A stretch of 64,000 nt of DNA, taken from positions 589,215 through 653,214 of the forward strand of contig NZ_JAFIQX010000004.1 in the NCBI RefSeq assembly GCF_017356035.1, read 5' to 3'. The position numbers and the translations under genes were made by a program. The notes beneath the pieces were generated by a model, which had not been told where the DNA came from, did no database searches, and saw nothing but the letters and a program-made list of their open reading frames with translations. The DNA comes from Longitalea luteola (GTDB taxonomy: Bacteria; Bacteroidota; Bacteroidia; Chitinophagales; Chitinophagaceae). Below are positions 42,116 to 53,100 of the stretch, in pieces. Every line of letters begins with the position of its first letter. The first letter of the stretch is position 1.

Positions 42116-42890
42116 TTAGGAATGAATACCTACGGGAAAGATGGCTTCTCTGATAAATATTATTTTAGTGATCACCTTTTTACTTTGCAGCTCACATAAC
42201 GGGTAAAGCACGTCTCCTTCTCCATCAAGGTCTTCTATCATAACCAGCTTGTGTTTTAGCTCCTGCTTACCGAAGTAATAAAAAGCATTCTCTGATAAGC
42301 TGGTGATCTGGATTACATCTTCTGCCGGCATAAGTTCACCTACCTTTTCCTGTAAATGGGTTTTACCTGTACCACTGCTACCTAAGCTAATTACATGCAA
42401 AGGTTCTTCTCGCTCTCTGCTGGTAAAAACCAGGTACATTAGAAGTCTGTTTTGCTCTTCACCTATTACACCACTTTGCCCAATCAGATCATTGGTTCGC
42501 TGTAACAGGTCAGGCTGACGTAGAAACTGCTCAGCTTCCTTCCTTTCTGCATCGGTAAGCTGTTTTACCGGTTCTTTTTCTTTAACCAGTAGCTTCAGTT
42601 GCTCCAACCCCGTATTCTTCCAACAGGTTTATCAGTGTGGCAAATGCTGTAGTCAGGTAAGCAGTACCCCAGTGTAACCCGTTCAGCACAGCGCCTTATC
42701 AGTTTATCAAGGCTTTCATTGTTGTACAGGTCAAGGTTATGCCGTACTGCAGTTCTTTATATTCCACTTTCAGGGTTACCCGCATTCTTTCCAGTCCTTC
42801 TATTTTCAGGCCACCCAGAAGCCCGAAGTTCAAATCTTGATATTGCCAGGTGATGTAGTCCCGGTTTTCAGTATTAAGTGCTATTGTCAT
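42116..42890 (-). pseudogene. Degraded mobile-element primase-associated ATPase
   Basis: Three reading frames together give the middle of one protein: NFGLLGGLKIEGLERMRVTLK from ATG at 42890, then LYNNESLDKLIRRCAERVTLG, then LTTAFATLINLLEEYG, then EQLKLLVKEKEPVKQL with a Walker A SLGSSGTGKTHLQEK and Walker B LVMIEDLDG. This is the pattern of the P-loop part of CHC2/Toprim primase-like proteins on Bacteroidota mobile elements. At least three frameshifts, and the loss of the zinc finger, Toprim part and C-terminus, show that it is dead. Confidence 0.7.
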
Positions 42891-42918
42891 GTAAAAGGGT
42901 TTAAGGGGATGAAATAAA

Positions 42919-42943
42919 AAAGCCAGCTGTAAAGCCTGGCTTT
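42919..42943. terminator. AAAGCCAG/CTGGCTTT hairpin
   Basis: AAAGCCAG (42919-42926) and CTGGCTTT (42936-42943) with flanking A- and T-rich runs; a second copy is at 46614-46639. Confidence 0.65.
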
Positions 42944-43028
42944 AGTTTATGTGTTTCTGGTATGCAATTGAATATCCGGACGCTTTATTGTGTGACGTTC
43001 GTGGAGGTTGCAGGGGGTGAAATAAAAA

Positions 43029-43050
43029 AAGGAGGCCGTTTGACCTCCTT
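43029..43050 (-). terminator. AAGGAGG/CCTCCTT terminator, copy 4
   Basis: AAGGAGG (43029-43035) and CCTCCTT (43044-43050), 109 bases downstream of the presumed ART immunity gene. Confidence 0.78.
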
Positions 43051-43158
43051 TTAATAATTATAAAAGCCAGGCGGTGAACAAGACTTACATGCATTTAATT
43101 TTACTTACTTTTCAACTAACGTGGCATGTGAAACATTATCACCCTTGCAGCATATACC

Positions 43159-43398
43159 TCAAGAATGAAACAATAATACTTCTTGATTCTTCCCATAGAT
43201 TATGAACTCAATATCTTTTCTCGAAATACTATTAATATATTGAAGGGCCGCCTCATAACTTTCAAAAACTGAATAATACACTTGACTTTCTGATATATGG
43301 CGTTCAAATTTATCATCTACGATTATTCCTGTATTTTTTTCGGCTCTAACTAATGCGACTTCCTTCTCAGAAAGTTGTGGGAAACGAGCTTCTATCAT
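43159..43398 (-). CDS. Presumed immunity protein for the ADP-ribosyltransferase tip
   Basis: A 79-residue soluble protein (starting MIEARFPQLSEKEVALVRAE, ending in a beta-strand-rich FIIYGKNQEVLLF). It starts sixteen bases after the stop of the Rhs module with the ART-like tip and is followed by the shared terminator. No known immunity family is recognised; the assignment is by position. Confidence 0.55.
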   Translation of the reverse strand: MIEARFPQLSEKEVALVRAEKNTGIIVDDKFERHISESQVYYSVFESYEAALQYINSISRKDIEFIIYGKNQEVLLFHS

Positions 43399-45704
43399 AT
43401 TTAATTAGGTTTTATTATTGTTTTTTAACATGTTCAACCTTTGCCCCAGTTACTTTTCCTTTTATTAATACTTCCGATTCGCTAACAATTTTCCCAGGCT
43501 TTTGAATAAGGTTAACTTTTTTGGTATTTGGACTTACAACGGTTTCACTAACTGGGACTGTTTTTGTCAGCACGATACCTTTTCCAAATGGACGCAAAGC
43601 AAAATTTTCTGCAACGTCCCGATCCGTTGTCCAGGATGTATATGGACTGTTTAAAGTAGATTTAGTATTATGTTCTAGCGGCGTTGCATTTCCTTGATTT
43701 GGTGTTGCATTACCTTTTAACGCATCTTTATAATACTTATGACTTTCGTTTATACCTCTGTACAAAGTTATTTTATCACCACTACCAGATTCACCAGCTT
43801 CTTCGTTCCCTTGGTTAGCTGCTTTAACTTGATTGCTAACTTTTATCCTTGCATTTAAGGTATAAGCACCACCGTGATCATGAAAATCTTTATCAAAATT
43901 ACCCCAAAAGTTCCACGACAATGCACCATTACTGTAAAACCCTGCCCCCTTTTCACCTCCAAATGGCATGAATGCGTCATTCTCATTCGAAAAAACCGCT
44001 TCAGCAGATGCAGTTTTAAATGCCTCAAACTCTGCGATTTTATTAACCCTTTCGTTTATACCATTATTCCTTACAATATGGCCTACAGGTGTAAAGCTGA
44101 ATATGCTTTGATCTCCATCGGGACGCTTGAACGTAACTATGATTTCTTCGCTGGGTTTATATTTATAACCAAGGAAGGATTTTTGATCCACAACCTTCTC
44201 CAATTTAAACACAACCTTGCCCGTTTTGCTATTCCACTGCCCATCAAAATACTTTTCTTCCAAACCATCTAAATCTGTTGCCCAAATTGGCTTGTTCCCC
44301 GCAAACTGATAAGACGAGTACCAGGGATAATCTTTAATAAGCGGATCAACTGATAAGAATTTACCGATTCTTGGATCATAAATTCTAAATCCATAATCCT
44401 GCTGATTCCCCATCCCCTTCACCTCATTGTCATTCATCTTACCATTAAACCCAAACTTATACGGAATATTACTATTAGGCAACGCCACCCTGCTCATCAT
44501 CCCAAACGGATAATAATCCTGCGCTGTCACAATGTGCGGGTCGTAGTGATCGATCCGCCGGGAGTCGGACGCAGTCAAAGAACTTCCGGGGGAAGATACG
44601 CCAAATTTGCGATCTGATACAGTGGCCAGTACGTTCCCTAAATGGTTGGTCAGCTCATACTGTTTATGCCCGCGTTCATAATAGAATTTACGCTCATTGT
44701 AATAAAACTGTGTATTGCCCGGACCGCCATCAAAATTTACACCCGTTCCAAGGGTTACATATCCCAGCCGGCTGCTGCCAAACAGGTGTTTTTCTGTCTG
44801 CTTCAATACCAGTGCCGACAGATCGCTGGCACTGCCTTCTGCCATATAAGTGCTTAACAAATTGCCTTGCGCATCCCGCACATACCAGGTGTAATACTTC
44901 GTTGCGCCCGATGTAACTTCCTGCCCAATGCGATTACCCAAGGCATCATAGGTATATTTAATATTACTGGCCGGCACCTCCGCCGTTGCCGTCCGTGTTA
45001 TTTCCTGGATCTTGCCATATACATTCCATTTGATGTCGGTTATGTTTTCCTTCTTATCCTTGATCAGATTACCTATGGCGTCATATACATAGTTGCTGTC
45101 TGACTGACCATCGATATCGATGATCCGGTTACCTGGCGTAGTATACGCATTTGCCGCTATACTGTCTGAAATGTGTTTTAACCGGTTAGTGCCTGCATAA
45201 TAGAAGTAATTCAAACTATCCATATGCGCTGCAGTGCCTGTAATTCCTTTGCGCAGGTATTTTTGAATATTTCCATTGGCATCGTATGCTATCCGCTCTT
45301 TCAGTCTTTCACCCATCGTTTGCAAACTGTTCCAGGCGCCGGTAGATAAATTATAATTACCTGCATAAGCATCCTGCGCCGTCAACCGGTTTAGCTGATC
45401 ATACTTATAATTGTAAAAGATCAGCGGCCCGCCTGGATGATTATTATCCACCAGTTCAAACCGCCGCTGGTAAACGCTGCTGCTGATATTGCCATTATAT
45501 AATGGCCGGTAAACATTTGATGGCAGATAACCACTAACTCCGGGGAACGGATGGCCATTGATCGCGGTGTAATCATTGCCAAAATAGTTCAGCGTAAGCC
45601 CGATGGCATCTTGTGCAGTGTACTGGTTAAGACTGCCGGCATGTCCATCCTGGCCCATCTCAAATGAATCCGTTCCACCTGAACTGTTAATGCCTTTTAA
45701 CCAA

Positions 45705-45726
45705 CCCCAGCTAAGCGGGGCAGGCT
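45705..45726. repeat. Mini-hairpin insertion CCCCAGCTAAGCGGGG, copy 2
   Basis: Compared with the intact Rhs gene near 49420-49428, ~20 bases are added between codons for L-Q and G-W-L-K-G. The insert is palindromic with a TAA centre. Confidence 0.75.
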
Positions 45727-45758
45727 TTGCAGCGTGTATGCATAGTCCATACCCTGCA

Positions 45759-45782
45759 TCCCGACTGAAGTCGGGACAAGCG
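45759..45782. repeat. Mini-hairpin insertion TCCCGACTGAAGTCGGGA, copy 2
   Basis: An 18-base near-perfect palindrome and six further bases separate E-Q-Q from Q-G-M-D-Y-A-Y, which are adjacent in the intact Rhs gene. Confidence 0.75.
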
Positions 45783-45910
45783 CTGCTGTTCACTTAATGT
45801 TAGCTGTAGCATTGGTCCATGCAGGTATGGCTTCTCATTTGCACTCCTGAACGAAGACAGCCTGGCTGCAGCCGAATTAATTGGCACCAGGTTTCCTCCG
45901 TTAATTTCTT

Positions 45911-46074
45911 TTATTGACCAGCTACACCTACTCTCACCACCACCTGTTGTGTCACTCCCTTGTACGTTCGGTAGTTCTACTCAACTATTTATCGATAGGG
46001 AACATTGGACGTCTTTTACGTTATTACAGAGCACTAGGATATACGCAATTCTGACAGTTTCGTAGCATCAAAAG
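45911..46074. other. Unassigned stretch upstream of the truncated Rhs copy
   Basis: I see no gene, repeat or regulatory motif in this short stretch. Confidence 0.3.
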
Positions 46075-46515
46075 ATGCATACCTACAAAATCTACGTACC
46101 AGGTACTCAAATCTCAATAGAAAAGATAAACGCCCAAGCATCTAGCAAAGGTTATTTTACCGTTACTTCTAATAAAAAACGGACAATCAACCACCAAACA
46201 GGTACATAGGATACCTGCTCAGGAATTTCCAAAACATGAGAATAAAGCTACGCTAAACCATTTCAACGGCGCCAAGCCTGATAACTGGCTGAAAAATCCA
46301 AATGGCCATCCTCAGAAAACGCCTTACATGCCTATAAAACGGGCTTATATAAATCCGGAGAAAGGAAAAGACGCCTTATCGTTGACACCTGCACAGGAGA
46401 GAAGTACACTTCTATTAAGAAAGCAGCCGTACATCTCAATATCAACTACTCCACCTGCAGGAATTATCTATCAGGCCATAACACTAATCCTACATGCCCG
46501 CGATATGCCGCTTAA
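46075..46515 (+). pseudogene. Degraded small HTH (NUMOD1-like) protein
   Basis: Three plus-strand pieces in different frames make one protein-like sequence: MHTYKIYVPGTQISIEKINA to a stop at 46209, then AQEFPKHENKATLNHFNGAK, then LIVDTCTGEKYTSIKKAAVHLNINYSTCRNYLSG to a stop at 46515. The last piece matches the NUMOD1-type helix-turn-helix found in Bacteroidota phage and homing-endonuclease-related proteins. Frameshifts show it is decayed. Its tail is repeated at 39680-39769. Confidence 0.6.
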
Positions 46516-46565
46516 AGCCCATAATTCAATTATTGGCATTGGCATGCAGAGACTCCCGGTTAACT

Positions 46566-46790
46566 GTATTGAGTGTTGTAGTCATGTAATAATGTTTAAT
46601 GGGTGAAATAAAAAAAGCCAAGCTGTTTAGCCTGGCTTTAGCTTATGTGTTTCTGTTATGCTATTGGATAACCGGACGCTTAATTGTGTAAAGTTCATGG
46701 AAGTTCTAGGAGGTGAAAAAATAAAAGGAGGCCATGTGTTGACCTCCTTCAATGGATTATAAACGCCAGGTGGTGGGCCTAGCTTATTTT
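46566..46790. repeat. Post-cassette repeat, copy 3 (full form)
   Basis: Contains the AAAGCCA/TGGCTTT hairpin (46614-46639), the TTATGTGTTTCTG and CCGGACGCTTA words and the GGAGG terminator in the same order as 42868-43075. Confidence 0.7.
46725..46749 (-). terminator. AAGGAGG/CCTCCTT terminator, copy 5
   Basis: AAGGAGG (46725-46731) and CCTCCTT (46743-46749), 60 bases downstream of the MafI-like gene. Confidence 0.78.
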
Positions 46791-46808
46791 AGTTCTAGCT
46801 CAATAACG

Positions 46809-47129
46809 TTATATACCATTACTTGACATATCGTCATTGATTTTACCTTCAACATATTTACTAAATCGTGTCCAGAAGTTTTCATCATAGATTGATTCCA
46901 CATCTAATTTAAGCTTTTTGCCAACTTCAATGCTCCTTCTCCAATCAATAACTGGAACTGTATCAAAATTCATTATCGCAATAAACAATCCCTCAAACGC
47001 CATTTCATACTCGGCATGATATAAATAGTGTTTTACAAAGTCTATTAGATCTTTTTCGAGGTTAGAGGCTACAACTGATAGCACTTCTCTTATAAACGAT
47101 TCAGCCTGAATAGCAGTCTCATTTTCCAT
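46809..47129 (-). CDS. MafI-like immunity protein
   Basis: A 106-residue all-helical cytoplasmic protein. The pattern H-A-E-Y-E-M-A-F-E-G-L followed by an aspartate-containing turn and GKKLKLD fits the MafI family, which neutralises MafB toxins, many of which carry EndoU nuclease tips. It starts 20 bases after the EndoU-like Rhs gene and closes the operon at the shared terminator. The family match is a pattern judgement; the positional argument is stronger. Confidence 0.6.
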   Translation of the reverse strand: MENETAIQAESFIREVLSVVASNLEKDLIDFVKHYLYHAEYEMAFEGLFIAIMNFDTVPVIDWRRSIEVGKKLKLDVESIYDENFWTRFSKYVEGKINDDMSSNGI

Positions 47130-47148
47130 AATTATACATTTATTAGTT

Positions 47149-50100
47149 TTAAGGATTGGGAATGGTATTTATCGGATATGCAGTTGACACCTTACCTGCG
47201 TGTTGAGCGTGACCTATTGGATAAAAATCAACACGAATTATAACACCATTTACTGTGCCATATTTATATGGTGAGTTATATAAACCTACTCCTCCTGCTG
47301 CATTTGGATCATTTGCAATTTTATTCACTTCGTCAATAATTCTTTGATCACTCCAACTTGATGGAAACTCTGTTTTACCAGCTTTTCCAGCACCGGGTTT
47401 ATGTCTATTTAAAATATGGGCTTTACGAAAACCAACCAAATCTGGTAATGGAGGAGGATTTGGTTGTGCAGTTGGTGCAGGTGGAGTAGGGTCAAATGCT
47501 TGCTCTTTAGTCCTAATAGCATCATCCAGAGTCTCACCTCCCCAGCTGTCATAACCGAATGGCTTTTTAACATTAACTGTTTTTGCCGCTCCTGAATTTC
47601 CACTATTTGCAGCAACTTGTGTTTCAATGGTAGCCGCTTCTGTCGCAGTAGCTACTGCATTTTTACCTGTTGCTGCCCTATAAGCCTTAATTCCTCCAAT
47701 AACACCAGGAACCATCCCTAGAAGTTGCCCTTGTGCATTCTTATCCCCACTAAAAGCTTTTACACCAGTTCTATAAATATCGGGAATTCGAGTCAGTCCA
47801 GTAGGATCATAATCTTTTGCAGCCTCAATATACTGTTTGTTCCTAATTTTCTGAACATGCTCATAATTTGAGTATGCAGGATCGATAATTACTGAATGTC
47901 CATATGAACTTACAAAACCTGCCGTTCTGGGCATTCCTAATTTTGATAACCCCTCCGATGCTTTATCTATTAGCCATCCAGCACCTAAGAACTCTAACCC
48001 ATCCTGATCAATCCCTGCAATTGGGCTATTACTCGCAAACTGATAAGGCGTTAACTCAGGATATCCTTTAGTAAGTGGATCAACAGACAAAAACCTCCCC
48101 ACCCTCGCATCATAAATCCTCATCCCATAATCCTGCTGATTGCCCATCCCCTTCACCTCATTGTCATTCATCTTGCCATTAAACCCAAACTTATATGGCA
48201 CTCCACTATTAGGCAATGCAACCCTTGAAAGCATCCCGAACGGATAATAATCCTGGGCAGTCACAATATGCGGGTCGTAGTGATCGATCAAAGAACTTCC
48301 GGCTGAAGATACACCAAATTTGCGATCTGATACTGTGGCCAGTACGTTCCCTAAATGGTTGGTCAACTCATACTGTTTATGCCCGCGTTCATAATTGAAT
48401 TTCCGTTCATTGAAATAAAACTGCGTATTGCCCGGACCGCCATCAAAATTTACGCCCGTTCCCATGGTCACATAGCCCAACCGGCTGCTGCCAAACAGGT
48501 GTTTTTCTGTCTGCTTCAATACCAGGGCCGACAGGTCGCTGGCACTGCCTTCTGCCGTATAAGTGCTTAACAGATTGCCCTGCCCATCCCGCACATACCA
48601 GCTGTAATACTTCGTTGCGCCCGATGTAACTTCCTGCCCAATGCGATTACCCAAGGCATCATAGGTATATTTAATATTACTGGCCGGTACTTCTGCCGTC
48701 GGTGTTCTGGTTATTTCCTGGATCTTGCCATATACATTCCATTTGATGTCGGTTATGTTTTCCTTCTTATCCTTGATCAGATTACCTATGGCGTCATATA
48801 CATAGTTGCTGTCTGACTGACCATCGATATCGATGATCCGGTTACCGGGCGTGGTATACGCATTTGCCGCAATACTGTCTGAAATATGTTTTAACCGGTT
48901 AGTGCCTGCATAATAGAAGTAATTCAAACTATCCATATGCGCTGCAGTGCCTGTAATTCCTTTGCGCAGGTATTTTTGAATATTTCCATTGGCATCGTAC
49001 ACGATCCGCTCTTTCAGTCTTTCACCCATGCTTTGCAAACTGTTCCAGGCGCCGGTAGATATATTATAATTACCTGCATAAGCATCCTGCGCCGTCAACC
49101 GGTTCAGTTGATCATACTTATAATTGTAAAAGATCAGCGGCCCGCCTGGATGATTATTATCCACCAGTTCAAACCGCCGCTGGTAAACACTGCTGCTGCT
49201 GATATTTCCATTGTACAACGGCCGGTAAACATTTGTTGGCAGATACCCACTGACCCCCGGGAACGGATGTCCGCTGATCGCCGTATAATCATTGCCATAA
49301 TAATTCAGCGTAAGCCCGATCGCATCTTGTGCTGTGTACTGGTTCATGCTGCCGGTAAGCCCATCCTGGCCCATATCAAACGAATCAGTTCCGCCTGAAC
49401 TGTTGATGCCTTTTAACCAACCTTGCAACGTGTACGCGTAGTCTACGCCCTGTACCTGTTGTTCTCCCAGTATTACCCGTGCCAGCGGTCCATGCCGGTA
49501 ATATTCATACCGGGCGTCTTTTTCCCACACCAGGCTGTCGTTACTGGTCTCTACCAGCGTTAAACGGTTCTCGGCATCATAACTGTAACGATGGAAGAAT
49601 CCATCCCGCCAACCTGCCTGGTATTTCACCAGGTTCACTTTACCGCTTACGAGGTCATACTGGTAACTGATCTTTTTCCAGCGGTTTGAATTCTTGTTCA
49701 TCACGTTGGCAGTAGTTCCAAAGCTGCTGCTGCCATAATCCTGCAACAGCTGATCTACATTGCCCAGGATATCATACGTATAGAAAGTACCCTGGTTGTA
49801 TGCATTGCTGGTTCCGGTATCTGTGATGGTCGTGTAGCTTACCCGGTTACGTAAATTCTTCTGTGTTATCACCTGCCGCATGTCACCTATGCCTATAAAC
49901 CCGGGATAAGGAAGGTCATATACAGTATTGGTGATCTGTCCACGCCGGCCATGTAAGGTATTTAACCAGTTGTTCAATGATCCCTGGTTGCGGCTGATGG
50001 CATTCGTCATCGCTCCGTTGGCATCCGTATTGCTCACCTGCCCTACTTCCGTGATCCGGCCCAGGGAATCGTATTTTGTATAGCTATACAACCGGTTCTG

Positions 50101-53100
50101 TTCTGTAACGCCTGCGGCTTTCTGCCGTGCATTGCGGCTGATGGCCAGCCTGCCCAGCCGATCGTACCAGAATTCTGATTTGCCGCCATCGGGTGATTGC
50201 TGCGCTACTACCTGGTTCAGCGTGTTATACCGGTATTGTGTAGGCAGGGTATGCCTGGGCGTCAGCGATTGCCGGTTGCGACGGGCCAGCGTTACGGAAT
50301 CTGACCAGGCACGCGCCCAGCCAAATTTACTCACGTCTACGCCTGCGGGCGGAATGGTCTTTAACAGGTTACCAGCCTGATCATAATAATACAAGGTATA
50401 ATGAAACTCGCGGGTAGGCTGATACAGCGTTAAGCGCTCATTATAACGAACGTTTAAGCATTTGGCCAGATAGCGGTCATTAAAACTGTTGATCAAAGAG
50501 TCGCGGTAGGCTTCATGCATCACTACGCCGGTTGTATGCGAAAATAAAGTAGTGTCGTTGCAGGCAGCATGCTGTTTTACTACTTCTGGCGCAAATACCG
50601 GTTCCGTTTTGCCGCAAAGCTTTTTTAATTCTTCGCAAGGATCTAATTGAACTCCGCAACTGTGATACATTGAATCGATCGACGCATATGACAGATTTGA
50701 ATTATTTCGCTGATTGAAATAGTTCGTATAGCGTACTCCACAGGGCTCGCACCGTGCTTTGTTGCTGATCTGCGCCAGGTTATGGGCATCGTCAAAATTC
50801 TCATTATACAATATCGTACTATCAGCATCGTAAATTCTTATATAGTCTACCTTCCCCTTTGCAGAACGTGGCGCCAAACTCCAATGATACATACTCGACA
50901 CGGGCGCATCCAATGTTCGCTCCGACATCAATATATCACCAACATAAACTTTGAAATTCCGGCCACGGAACTGCATTTTAAGTACCGTCCAGTCATTCAA
51001 ATGCAGGCCGGGATTCTGAAGAACACAGGACTTCAGGGGATCATTCAGATGGGTACAAACACCCGTACCTTGTCCATCGTACGGTGAAATAGTCAGCAAA
51101 ATGTCCCCAACTTCTTTATTGAGGTATAAGTAAGTCCACCAAATGGTACCAAATCCATCTATTTTCGCGAGGCTATCCGGTAACCTGATCCTGGTTTCCC
51201 AGGTAAACCCCGTCGTATCAAAGCACATCGTATCTCTCAGGTATTCAAAGGCCGCATTCTTGTTTACAAGCGTATCGGCATAATAACCTGGCAGACCCAT
51301 TACCCCGTTTTTGATGACTTCCCCTAGCGGAACTCCAACATTGTAATCCCAGCCAAAGAAAGTTACTTTCCAATGTGTAGTGTCACTACCGCTGGCATCC
51401 AAATGCGGAATACCGCTGTATTTTTTAAATTCGCTCAACCAATTTCCCAGCGTACCACAAGACCCATTCAAATTCTCTGTTCCGCATTGTTCAGTAAACG
51501 TTAAATATTCATAAGCCGTTTTACTAAATCCAAGATGGTTATTCATAAACCGTTCGTACAACCGGTTCGAAGTTTGGTAAGCAGAATCTGATACACCAGT
51601 ATTTTCAATAGCAGGATTTACACCCGGGAAAGAAGCTTTAAATCGTTCGTTTAAGGCTTCGATGCGGTCACAGTCAACACACACATCTTTTACCCCACAT
51701 TGCAGCACGGGCGGTAAGGATATTGGTGTTGAGAGAAAACTGCAATTGACCTGCCCATCACAAGCCATACGCAATGTATCCAGCACCCCCTGGTATATGC
51801 GGGTACCCGTAGTTCTATAGATATAATCAGAAAAACTGCTGTCTTTTCGAGAAAACTCAAATTGCTCGTACAACGAGCTAATGGTAGCACATTCACAACT
51901 GTCGGGCTTTTGATAAACCGGTTTTTCATAGTATACCGGCTGCTGGTCATAGGGCAAGGGCGCTGTGATGAGATAGGCATTGCAATCCGCGTTGTAGCTC
52001 TTGCCCGTAAGTGCCCTGTATGCTTTTATTACTTCTTCAAAACTTCTGAATTGATAGGAATTGGATGGCTTTACCGTACTTGCTCCAAATAAATGCGCGG
52101 AATCTCCTCCCAGGCTGCATACCGTCAGCAATTTTGGTACTATCCATAAACTGTCAGTCGCATTAAAATCACATGGCTTCAATTCCTCCCACCACTGCGT
52201 TACATACGCCAGGCAGTTGTTATTAATAAAACTGTTTAAACTGTCGCGGCCGGCCTGCTCATTTGGAGGTATATCACTTCTGATGGACGTTGAATTGGGA
52301 TCATAAAAATTAGGCGTGTGATTATCAAATAACTCTGTCAGGTCCCTGAATCGTTCTATCTCAGCTGCCTGTTGAGCTGCATTTAATATTTCCGCAATAA
52401 TTTCCCTTTTTTCCTGCAGGTACATTTCCCGGAAGTATTGCCAGGCAATATCGCGGTCGCCACTGCATTCACTGCCTATAGCAAAGGCGCTGTCAATATG
52501 TTTGTACCGGTTCAGGCAGCTATTATCGCCCCCGGGGCAATGGGCCATAATGGTAGCCAGCGACCACATAGAAATCGCTTTTCCGGAATCATTGGCTTTT
52601 TCCTTAAGGCTGTCCTGCATACGTCCTTTATATCCGGGGTATAGATCGGTGAACAGCGGATCGCGGTGTTCATACTTATGAGCAAAGATGCTGCCTGCCG
52701 GATGCGTTGGAAAATCAGCCGGATTTAAAAATCCACTGTCGACGGCTGCCTGATAACTGTCGGTATTTTGAAAACGCAGATCCCAGCTATTGCTTTTTGC
52801 CAACTCTTCATATTTCCGAAGCTTGGGATACTCAGGATGCATTTCGATCAGCGTTTCAGCCCAGGAGCTTTTAAATTCCGCTATAAATTGTTCCCGGGTT
52901 ATGCCGTTTTGTATTAGGGGATCCTCATTGCCATTTTCATCCCTATACAGGCCTTTCACTTGTTTATAGGCCGGCTGATTATTTCCATCCTGGTAAAAAA
53001 CGGAATACTGATCAATATTGCCGGGTTTGGCGTATTGTCCCATCGGCGGGGTTATATCTGCCAACATTTGCTGGCGGATATTAACATGTAAACCTTCGGT

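Larger units (their letters stand above)
42868..43075. repeat. Post-cassette repeat, copy 2
   Basis: From GTATTAAGTGCTATTGTCATGTAA onward this stretch matches 46566-46790 (and in shortened form 39820-39905): a first hairpin AAAGCCAG/CTGGCTTT, the words TTATGTGTTTCTG and CCGGACGCTT, then the GGAGG terminator and a KAG-like tail AAAGCCAGGCGGTG. Confidence 0.7.
43415..45910 (-). pseudogene. Truncated Rhs copy with ADP-ribosyltransferase-like toxin tip
   Basis: The long open part (45793-43415, 792 codons) runs from GWLKGINSSGG through Rhs repeats (YTYDALGNRIGQEV) and core (YYPFG, FLSVDP) to the hinge D-L-D-G at about residue 508. The tip (510-792) contains ITLYRGINE (Arg), SPYTSWTTD (S-T-S-like) and SESEVLIKG (E-x-E), the three motifs of R-S-E ADP-ribosyltransferases. 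Upstream the gene is cut by two mini-hairpin insertions, and the open frame starts at GTG straight after a stop, without signal peptide or most of the shell. It is likely a displaced, silent tip. Confidence 0.75.
45536..45910. repeat. Rhs segment duplicated at 38808-39181
   Basis: The two copies agree almost base for base, including both hairpin insertions, and extend past the start of the open frame to about 45910, so one copy derives from the other after the insertions occurred. Confidence 0.8.

Noticed and set aside
41927..42199. A 90-codon plus-strand frame
   Set aside because: It overlaps two better-supported minus-strand remnants and has no family resemblance.
45911..46330. Insertion sequence
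   Set aside because: No transposase motifs, terminal inverted repeats or target duplications could be found; only a decayed HTH protein is supported.
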